From: Acidobacteriota bacterium
Lineage (GTDB): Bacteria; Acidobacteriota; Terriglobia; Versatilivoradales; Versatilivoraceae
Assembly (NCBI GenBank): GCA_026706225.1
Contig: JAPOZE010000234.1
Span: 1-14,117, forward strand
Length of the DNA stretch: 14,117 nucleotides
Direction of reading: 5' to 3'
Shown: one piece after another, positions 7,532-13,294 of the stretch
Layout of the letters: the number at the start of each line of letters is the position of its first letter
How positions within the stretch are numbered: position 1 is the stretch's first letter
The notes under the pieces: generated by a model
The model's database searches: none
What the model was told of the DNA's origin: nothing
What the model saw: the letters and a program-made list of their open reading frames with translations, nothing else
Made by a program: the position numbers and the translations under genes

Positions 7532-9037
7532 CTAGCGGGGTTGGCTGTAGTAGCCGCGCTTGGCTCTGACGATGACATTGGGGATGTTGGTCTCGATCTT
7601 GATCCGGCGAAACGTGCCGTCTCTTGTCTTGTTGGTGGGACTGTAGGCCAGGCTGTATTGGCTGCTCAGCTCGGCGGCAATTTCTTGGAAAGCATCGCCC
7701 AGGTTGCGGAGGCCCTCGGAGACATAAAGGGTGCCCCCCGTGACCTCTGCCAACTGTTGCAGATACTCGCGGCCCTGGTCATATTCGGCGTCACTTCGGC
7801 CGAGGCCGACACCGGTGGGGAATCGGGGACCGCGGCCTGGTGGAGGCAGGGGGGGAGAAGTCGGGCGGCGAGTAGTGGGGCGGCGAGAAGTCGGGCGGCG
7901 AGAAGGCACGGGCAATCCGATGGTTCCCCCACCAGTGGGCAATCCGACAGACCCTCCACCGGTCGGCAGCCCGACCTGACCCCCGCTGGTCGGAATACCT
8001 ATGGTGCCACCTCCCCTCCTCAAAGGCGGTCTCCGGTTGCGGGACATGGGCCCCCGATCGTAGCGGGTGTCGAAAAAGATCGGGTAGATGAGCGTATCGG
8101 CCTCTTTGGCCAGCTCGATGGTTTCACTCCGGGTAGAAGTGGGGCTGGCGGTGTCGACGCCATCGGTGAAGAGCACCATGGCCTTTCGTTCCGGCCTGGG
8201 GCGGAGCTTCTGCTGCAGGGCCAGGTAGACGGCCTCGTAGAGCTGGGTGGATCCCCCGCTACGGGTTCGTCTGATGGCCTGTTCGGTAGCTCGCTTGCTG
8301 TGGGTAAAGTCACTATCCAGGTGCACTTCATCGTCGAAAGAGATGACCAGAACCTCGTCGTCGGCATGAATCTGATCGATGAAGAGAATGGCTTCGTCCT
8401 GGATCTGCGCCAGCTTGTTAATGGTGCTGTTGCTGGTGTCCAGGAGCAGTCCCACGGCGAAGGGGGCGTCCACCGGGGAGAAATGGGTGATTTGTTGCTC
8501 GACCCTGTCCTCGTAGATCCGGAAGTTTTCTTTTGTCAGGTAGGTCAGGTATCTTCCGTTGGCGTCGGTCACCACCACGTTGACATCGACCAGGTCCACG
8601 TCCACCGAGAGCGTGTAGAGGTCATCGGCCCCGCCTGCCGCGTCCTGGCCGTGCTTCGGTTTAACGGGAGCTTGCCCGGGCGGGCTTTCATCGTCGCCGG
8701 TCCTGCGTTCCGGCGGGGAAGCCTGGGCGTGGCGGACTACGGCCTTCAGAATCCGTCGGGTGGCTCCCAGCCGTTTCAAGGACTTCCTGGCCGACTTGTC
8801 GACACGGAAGCCCACCTTGCGTTCCCCGATGAGGTAGAGGATCCGATCCTCGGAGAGCTGGCCCTGCTGCAATTGCTGAATCAGGTGTTCGAGTTCGTTC
8901 CAGGAGAGGGGCTGGTTGGCTTGGAAGGTCCAAAGGGCCGGAACCAGCCAGCAACTGGCAAGAAAAACCAGCAGAAACACCTTGGCCGGGCGAGCCGGAC
9001 CTGAGCAGATACGATTGTCACGCATGCGGTCTAGCAT
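7532..9037 (-). CDS. VWFA-related (Acidobacteria-type) exported protein with MIDAS motif and repeat insertion
   Basis: This 501-aa protein matches the VWFA-related family common in Acidobacteriota (TIGR03436-like). Residues ~19-38 are a hydrophobic export signal; LASC at 26-29 resembles a lipobox, so it could be a lipoprotein. Residues ~44-104 form a helical module (LSWNELEHLIQQLQQG to LKRLGATRRILKAV). Residues ~140-185 carry the family's beta-rich lead-in (VDLVDVNVVVTDANGRYL, ENFRIYED). The VWA domain follows, with a complete MIDAS: Asp200-Thr-Ser202-Asn-Ser204, Thr264 in GGSTQLYEA and Asp292 in FTDGVD. After IYPIFFDTR (~317-325) a Gly/Pro/Arg-rich insertion of about 75 residues interrupts the domain. 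It resumes at EYLQQLAEVTGGTLY and ends with QYSLAYSPTNKTRDG and IVRAKRGYY, as usual for the family. VWA domains bind metal-dependent ligands; the function here is unknown. ATG 9037 or ATG 9025 could be the start; neither has a strong ribosome site. The TonB-dependent receptor follows after 53 bp. Confidence 0.87.
   Translation of the reverse strand: MLDRMRDNRICSGPARPAKVFLLVFLASCWLVPALWTFQANQPLSWNELEHLIQQLQQGQLSEDRILYLIGERKVGFRVDKSARKSLKRLGATRRILKAVVRHAQASPPERRTGDDESPPGQAPVKPKHGQDAAGGADDLYTLSVDVDLVDVNVVVTDANGRYLTYLTKENFRIYEDRVEQQITHFSPVDAPFAVGLLLDTSNSTINKLAQIQDEAILFIDQIHADDEVLVISFDDEVHLDSDFTHSKRATEQAIRRTRSGGSTQLYEAVYLALQQKLRPRPERKAMVLFTDGVDTASPTSTRSETIELAKEADTLIYPIFFDTRYDRGPMSRNRRPPLRRGGGTIGIPTSGGQVGLPTGGGSVGLPTGGGTIGLPVPSRRPTSRRPTTRRPTSPPLPPPGRGPRFPTGVGLGRSDAEYDQGREYLQQLAEVTGGTLYVSEGLRNLGDAFQEIAAELSSQYSLAYSPTNKTRDGTFRRIKIETNIPNVIVRAKRGYYSQPR
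7860..8014 (-). repeat. In-frame tandem repeats inside the VWFA gene (15-bp x3 and ~27-bp x4)
   Basis: On the + strand, three 15-bp units (GTCGGGCGGCGAGTA and two near copies) run from 7860 to 7904. On the coding strand they encode three SRRPT/TRRPT units. Next to them, to about 8014, lie four 27-bp units. These encode nine-residue units of the form G-G-x-V/I-G-L/I-P-T-G. Unit lengths are multiples of three, so gain or loss of a unit would keep the frame. The encoded stretch is Gly/Pro/Arg-rich and probably disordered. Confidence 0.85.
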
Positions 9038-9138
9038 ACCAGATTGCCGGATTGGCGAGGGGAGACAGTGACCCGTTTTCGGCGCTTAGATGCCACTCTT
9101 CGGGAAAGCGCTGTATGGAAGTCTTGAGAAGTGAACCC

Positions 9139-10095
9139 TTAGCGGGCAGGGTCAGGCTGCCTGCTTCTTGAGAGCCACAGCCGGACGTAGTGCCTGCGTT
9201 CTTGAGGGGAGGCCGAATCCTCGAACGCCGTGCGGTTGTGGAGAATCCAGTGGTTGTTTGTCAGAAGAACTTGGCCCGGTCGCAGCCGAAACTCGACACG
9301 GAGCTCGGGGAGTCGCAAGAGCTTCCCCAGAACCTCCAGGGCCCGGAGTTGGCGCCGAGTGAGGGGGCGACCGGCCTTTTGGTGACCGACTTCAATATAG
9401 TAGTGCAGATAGCGAACGGTTAGCTCTCCGCATCCCCAAGAGAAAATGGGGTTCTGGGAGATCGACGATTCACCCGGGAGGAATTCTCCCCTGCGATCAA
9501 ACCAGAAGGGCTGATAAAGGCAGGGCAATAGGTCGGCATGCCGGCCGAGAAGGCGGTTGTGCAGGGTGACGGCGCTGATCAACTGGGACTCGCCCCCGTT
9601 GACCGCCGGTCGCAGGCAAAGTAGGGCGACCAGGTCGGGAACCACCTGGCCGAAGGCGTTGTCCGTGTGAAAGCTGCTCTCCGCGGTCGTTCCGGAAAAA
9701 CGTGCACCCCGGGTGACGTCGTATCCCTTGTCTTTCACATCGAATAGAAGCGTTCCGGCAACGTCCTGGGTCATCGGGACTCCGAATCCGTGGCCCAGCA
9801 TCCAGAACAGCGCCTGGACCTGGCTCGGAGAACACTGATCCACGGGAATGCGATCCAGCACCACAAACCCTCGGCCTCGGTCGAGGATGGCTCGCAGGGA
9901 TTGCCAGTCTCCGCGAGCATCCCATGGTGGGATTGGAAGGGTAGCGATTGGTTGGCCGGGATTTTTCTCGAGACCGGAGGCCATTCGGCCGGCAGAGTCC
10001 AGCCAACCCGGTGGAAGCTGCGCCGTCCAGGAGAATTCTTCTCCAACGGTCTGGCGGGTCCAGGCTCGGTCATCGCGAATCGGTTCGGTCAGCAT
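9139..10095 (-). CDS. TauD/TfdA-family Fe(II)/2-oxoglutarate-dependent dioxygenase
   Basis: This 318-aa predicted cytoplasmic oxygenase belongs to the clavaminate synthase/TauD superfamily. The iron-binding facial triad is visible as His143 and Asp145 (SFHTDNAFG) and distal His286 (NHWILHNRTAFED). Arg305 (RRHYVRLWLSR) is the expected 2-oxoglutarate carboxylate anchor. RGFVVLDRIP (~75-84) is the typical early strand of the fold. The segment LVALLCLRPAVNGGESQLIS (~155-174) matches the family pattern in which a GGES turn follows the central strand. Family members hydroxylate or desaturate small molecules, coupled to succinate and CO2 release. The substrate cannot be read from sequence, and there is no specific sign of taurine use. 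The start is ATG 10095, with no strong ribosome site before it. It is divergent from an OCD-family gene across a 141-bp spacer, and its 3' end lies 101 bp before the VWFA gene on the same strand. Confidence 0.88.
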   Translation of the reverse strand: MLTEPIRDDRAWTRQTVGEEFSWTAQLPPGWLDSAGRMASGLEKNPGQPIATLPIPPWDARGDWQSLRAILDRGRGFVVLDRIPVDQCSPSQVQALFWMLGHGFGVPMTQDVAGTLLFDVKDKGYDVTRGARFSGTTAESSFHTDNAFGQVVPDLVALLCLRPAVNGGESQLISAVTLHNRLLGRHADLLPCLYQPFWFDRRGEFLPGESSISQNPIFSWGCGELTVRYLHYYIEVGHQKAGRPLTRRQLRALEVLGKLLRLPELRVEFRLRPGQVLLTNNHWILHNRTAFEDSASPQERRHYVRLWLSRSRQPDPAR

Positions 10096-10236
10096 GCCAT
10101 CTGCGGGTGGGAGGGGACATTAGACGCCGTGCAGTCGGCCATGATAGTTTACCTAGCCGCCATTCGTGGCTTCAAGACGATCTGAAGACGATCTGAAGCC
10201 CTGCTTGAGGGAGTCCGAATTCCCGAGGAATCTGCC
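10096..10236. promoter_or_regulatory. Divergent intergenic region with an 11-bp tandem duplication
   Basis: This 141-bp spacer between the divergent dioxygenase and OCD-family genes must hold at least the start signals of both. The unit AAGACGATCTG occurs twice head-to-tail at 10174-10184 and 10185-10195, followed by a partial third AAG. AGGA at 10226-10229 is the ribosome site of the OCD gene, 7 bp before its ATG. I cannot identify convincing -35/-10 pairs. The duplication could be an operator half-site pair or simple replication slippage. Confidence 0.4.
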
Positions 10237-11193
10237 ATGCTCTATCTTTCCCGTGCCGATGTCGAAGCCGTCGACCTGCCCATGCCCGATATCATCGCTG
10301 CCTTGGAGGCCATGTTTGTCGAGAAGGGGCAGGGAAAAGTCGAAATGCCTCCCAAACCGGGAATTCATCCCCGAAAGGATGCGTTCATTCATGCCATGCC
10401 CGCTTACATTCCCAGTCTGTCGGCAGCCGGAATCAAGTGGATTTCGGCGTATCCTGGACTCCAGGCCAAAGGCCTGCCGTACATTACGGGGCTCCTGATT
10501 CTCAATGACCCCGATACGGGAATTCCCGTTTCATTAATGGATGCTACCTGGATTACCGCCCAGAGAACGGGCGCCGCGACCGCGGTTGCCGCCAAGCGGT
10601 TGGCCAGACCCGACAGCGTCACCGCGGGAATCATCGCCTGTGGCGTCCAAGGGCGCAGCAATCTGGAAGCTCTGGCGGCAGTTTTCGATCTGCGCCGGGT
10701 CAGGGCCTACGATATCCATCCTGAGATTGCTCGGCGCTTCGCCAGGGAGATGGGGCAGCGGTTGCAGTTGGACATCGAAGCGGTCCGCACGCCCAGGGAA
10801 TGTGTGGGGGCCGATCTGGTGGTGACCAGCGGTCCCATACTCCAGAATCCCAATCCCGTGATCGAACCCGGGTGGCTGCGACGGGGCGCCTTTGCCAGTG
10901 CCGTCGACTTCGATTCCTATTGGCAAGGCGGTGCCTTGGCCGAGGCCGACAAACTGGCGACCGACGACACCCAACAATTGGAGTACTACCGCGGCCAGGG
11001 GTATTTCAGCCAGACACCCCAAGCCTATGCCGACCTGGGAGAGATTCTGGCCGGCACTAAGCCCGGTCGGCAAAGGGAGGACGAGCGAACCTTCTGCATC
11101 AACCTGGGGATCGCCCTGGATGACGTGGCCACGGCGATCATCGTGTACCGGGAGGCCAGGAAGCTGGGCCTGGGGACGGAACTGCCGCTCTAG
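10237..11193 (+). CDS. Ornithine cyclodeaminase / mu-crystallin family protein
   Basis: This 318-aa NAD(P)-dependent protein belongs to the OCD/alanine dehydrogenase/mu-crystallin family. Expected landmarks are present: MPPKPGIHP (~37-45), Lys67 in AGIKWISAYPG, the long GLLILNDPDTGIPVSLMDATWITAQRTGAATAVAAK (given here only as the region ~85-120) with Arg110, a Rossmann dinucleotide loop at ~131-140, and Asp224 in SAVDFDSYW. The C-terminal part includes ADLGEILAG and a FCINLGIALDDVATA helix typical of the family. Length is normal (about 310-350 aa). The first Gly of the usual GxGxxG is Ala134. Family reactions range from ornithine to proline, through alanine or ketimine reduction, to 2,3-diaminopropionate synthesis (SbnB type), so the substrate is open. 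ATG 10237 has AGGA 7 bp upstream. It is divergent from a 2-oxoglutarate dioxygenase, which may be a functional partner. Confidence 0.9.
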   Translation: MLYLSRADVEAVDLPMPDIIAALEAMFVEKGQGKVEMPPKPGIHPRKDAFIHAMPAYIPSLSAAGIKWISAYPGLQAKGLPYITGLLILNDPDTGIPVSLMDATWITAQRTGAATAVAAKRLARPDSVTAGIIACGVQGRSNLEALAAVFDLRRVRAYDIHPEIARRFAREMGQRLQLDIEAVRTPRECVGADLVVTSGPILQNPNPVIEPGWLRRGAFASAVDFDSYWQGGALAEADKLATDDTQQLEYYRGQGYFSQTPQAYADLGEILAGTKPGRQREDERTFCINLGIALDDVATAIIVYREARKLGLGTELPL

Positions 11194-11388
11194 TCCAGTG
11201 TGCGGCTGTGGCCCGGCTGCGGTCTGGTCTAGTGAATTCAATTGTTATATAGTACTAGATCCGCGCTGGCAGGTTCTGCGCGCCGTGTGGCAACGTGTCG
11301 GCCTGATTCGACCGGACCCTCCTGTCGCCATCGGGCCTGGGAAGGGAGTTCGGCAACTCTCATTTGAACTCTTGCTTACGGGATCGGA
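11194..11388 (+). promoter_or_regulatory. Intergenic region with AT-rich island and inverted repeat, probable lipB promoter area
   Basis: This is the longest gene-free stretch of the window (195 bp). Within GC-rich surroundings, 11231-11260 is strikingly AT-rich. It is framed by TCTAGT at 11228-11233 and its inverted copy ACTAGA at 11254-11259. TATAGT at 11248-11253 could serve as a -10 element for lipB, but no good -35 lies at the right distance. If it is a promoter, the lipB message would have a leader of roughly 130 bases. I see no convincing terminator for the preceding gene. Confidence 0.3.
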
Positions 11389-12216
11389 ATGGAATTGGCC
11401 GGCGATAGTGTGGCTCCCTCTCCGGAATTCAGTGCCGGTTTGGCGGTGACAGCTCGACCGGCGGCCCCGCAAGTGTCTCGCCGGGAGGGGGCGCCAAAGG
11501 ACTCTGAGCCTGTCTGCCTGGGGCTTGATCTGGGGTTCCGCGACTATGAAGAAAGCCTGAGGGTCCAGGAACGGATTGTTGCGCGGCGAAAATGCGGTTT
11601 CCTTCCTGACTGTTTGCTGTTTGTCGACTATCCCCCGATTATCACTCTGGGAAGGGGAGGGAAGCGAGAACATCTGCTGGCCGGCCCGGAGGAGCTTCGC
11701 CGGCGGGGCGTGCGAGTTTACCCTGCCGGTCGCGGCGGAGATATAACCTACCACGGTCCCGGACAACTGGTGGTCTACCCCGTACTGGATTTGAAAGCCT
11801 GGCACAGGGACATTCACCGATACCTGCGCACGCTGGAGCGCTGCCTGGTGGAGATGCTCTTGGACTTCGGGATTCCTTCCGAGACTCTGCCGGGTGCTAC
11901 CGGTGTTTGGGTTGAGGGCCGCAAGATAGGGGCGATCGGGGTCCGAACCAGCAACTGGGTGACCTCCCACGGGTTGGCCTTGAATGTGAACACCGACCTT
12001 CGTTATTTCGACTTGATAGTCCCCTGTGGCCTGGTTGGACGCGGCGTAACCTCCATGGCGGCTCAACTGGGCCGGTCACTGGAGTTGTCGGAAGTGCGCT
12101 CCTGTCTCATTGGCCATTTCGCGCGGACGTTCGGACGATCCCTTCGAGCCGCCGGCAGGGAGGAGACCCTGGTTGAATCCTGGCCGGCGGAGGCGGAACC
12201 GCCGCACCGGCAGTGA
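11389..12216 (+). CDS. lipB: Octanoyl-[ACP]:protein N-octanoyltransferase
   Basis: LipB moves octanoate from acyl carrier protein to a lysine of lipoyl domains, the first step of lipoate assembly on 2-oxo acid dehydrogenase E2 and GcvH. The family signature is clear: LLFVDYPPIITLGRG (~76-90), PAGRGGDITYHGPGQLVVYP (~112-131), GATGVWVEGRKIGAIGV (~169-185) with catalytic Lys179, SHGLALNVNTDL (~193-204) and IVPCGL (~210-215) with nucleophile Cys213. From ATG 11389 the protein is 275 aa, longer than typical LipB (about 210-240 aa). Homology begins at ~residue 41, leaving a Ala/Pro-rich N-terminal stretch that may be untranslated. GTG codons at 11446 and 11473 are possible later starts but have no better ribosome site than the weak GGGA 5 bp before 11389. 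The E1 alpha gene follows 49 bp after the stop, an arrangement consistent with co-expression. Confidence 0.93.
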   Translation: MELAGDSVAPSPEFSAGLAVTARPAAPQVSRREGAPKDSEPVCLGLDLGFRDYEESLRVQERIVARRKCGFLPDCLLFVDYPPIITLGRGGKREHLLAGPEELRRRGVRVYPAGRGGDITYHGPGQLVVYPVLDLKAWHRDIHRYLRTLERCLVEMLLDFGIPSETLPGATGVWVEGRKIGAIGVRTSNWVTSHGLALNVNTDLRYFDLIVPCGLVGRGVTSMAAQLGRSLELSEVRSCLIGHFARTFGRSLRAAGREETLVESWPAEAEPPHRQ

Positions 12217-12250
12217 GGCCGCCCAACGGTTCAGGATGAGGGGTCGAACA

Positions 12251-12257
12251 GGGAGAG
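12251..12257 (+). promoter_or_regulatory. Ribosome binding site GGGAGAG deciding the E1 alpha start
   Basis: This purine run lies 8 bp before ATG 12266. It favours that start over the in-frame ATG at 12236, whose extra residues (MRGRTGRARS) are not family-like. Confidence 0.6.
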
Positions 12258-12265
12258 CAAGATCT

Positions 12266-13291
12266 ATGCTGCCTGACAAGAAGGTGTGCCGGGACATGCT
12301 CTACTACATGAAGCTGTCCCGTGAGATCGAGACCCGGATAGAGCGAAAGCTCTACCGTCAAGGCAAGATTGTCGGAGGCGTCTACGTGGGACGGGGCCAG
12401 GAAGCGATTTCCGTTGGCTCCTCCATCCAGTTGGAGCAGAACGATTGCATCTGTCCATCCCACCGGGACATGGGGGCTTTTCTGATTCGCGGCCTGTCCG
12501 CGCGTGAAGTGCTGGCCCAGTACATGGGGAAAAAGACGGGGGTGACCCGGGGCAAGGAAGCCAACATGCACATGGGCGACATGCGTCACAAGATCGTGGC
12601 CTTCGTCAGTATGCTGGCCGACACCATTCCGGTGGCCGCCGGCATCGCCCTGGCCTACAAGATGCGGCGGCAGCGGAACGTGGTGCTCTGCTACTTCGGG
12701 GACGGCGCCACCAGCCGGGGCGACTGGCACGAGGGACTGAACCTGGCGGCGGTGCAGAAGGTGCCGGTAATCTTTCTGTGCAACAACAACCAGTACGCCT
12801 ACTCCACGCCCCTGGAAAAGCAAATGCCCATACGGGACATCTCGCTTCGAGCCCAAGGCTACGCCATGCCGGGGGTCACGGTGGACGGGAACGATGTGCT
12901 GGCCGTCCACGAGGCGACCCGGGAGGCCGTGGAGTTGGCCCGCAACGGTGGCGGCCCCAGCCTGATCGAATGCAAGACCTTTCGCATGACGGGTCACTCC
13001 GCCCACGGTGGCGCCAGGTACGTGCCCAAGGAACTGTTCGAAGAGTGGAGCAGGAAGGACCCCATTCTGCGGTGGGAGACCCGCCTTATTCGGGACAAGG
13101 TGATGAGCGAAGGCGAGGTGCGGGCAATGGCCACTCGAATTACCCAGGAAGTGGACCGGGCCGTGAGCCTGGCTGAGAGCGATCCGCTCCCGGACCCCAA
13201 GGAGACGCTGGAGGGAGTGTACGCCGATCAGTCGGTCGAGGCTCCACTGGCTTTTGCGGCTTCGTTCTTTTCTCCCGATCGCTGGAGGTAA
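12266..13291 (+). CDS. 2-oxo acid dehydrogenase E1 component, alpha subunit (thiamine diphosphate-dependent)
   Basis: This 341-aa subunit of a heterotetrameric E1 decarboxylates a 2-oxo acid on thiamine diphosphate and passes the acyl group to a lipoyl E2. Visible landmarks are YYMKLSREIETR (~13-24), GQEAISVG (~44-51), PSHRDMG (~64-70), RGKEANMHMG (~95-104), and the ThDP/Mg motif starting GDGATSRGDWHEGLN (~145-159) and ending with the NNN triplet at 173-175, with YAYSTP after it. A loop with GHSAHGGARYVPKELFEEW (~243-261) corresponds to the phosphorylation/E2-contact loop of the family, followed by RKDPI. Length fits pyruvate, branched-chain and acetoin dehydrogenase E1 alpha alike, so the substrate is not settled; pyruvate or branched-chain oxo acids are the main options. 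ATG 12266 is chosen over ATG 12236 on the ribosome site. The E1 beta gene starts 3 bp after the stop. Confidence 0.92.
   Translation: MLPDKKVCRDMLYYMKLSREIETRIERKLYRQGKIVGGVYVGRGQEAISVGSSIQLEQNDCICPSHRDMGAFLIRGLSAREVLAQYMGKKTGVTRGKEANMHMGDMRHKIVAFVSMLADTIPVAAGIALAYKMRRQRNVVLCYFGDGATSRGDWHEGLNLAAVQKVPVIFLCNNNQYAYSTPLEKQMPIRDISLRAQGYAMPGVTVDGNDVLAVHEATREAVELARNGGGPSLIECKTFRMTGHSAHGGARYVPKELFEEWSRKDPILRWETRLIRDKVMSEGEVRAMATRITQEVDRAVSLAESDPLPDPKETLEGVYADQSVEAPLAFAASFFSPDRWR
13284..13288 (+). promoter_or_regulatory. Ribosome binding site GGAGG for the E1 beta GTG start
   Basis: A full GGAGG lies at the very end of the E1 alpha gene, 6 bp before GTG 13295. There is no in-frame ATG before residue 18 of E1 beta, so this site fixes a GTG start. 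Confidence 0.75.
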
Positions 13292-13294
13292 TCC

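Noticed and set aside
7860..8014. CRISPR-like array
   Set aside because: The repeats are in-frame, directly adjacent without spacers, and encode Pro/Gly/Arg units within a gene.
7529..9004. 491-codon + strand frame antisense to the VWFA gene
   Set aside because: The opposite strand encodes a full VWA domain with a MIDAS motif, and this frame is its complement.
9082..9111. GCGCTT/AAGCGC hairpin between the dioxygenase and VWFA genes
   Set aside because: Six-base stem with an 18-base loop and no following T-tract on either strand; too weak for a terminator call.
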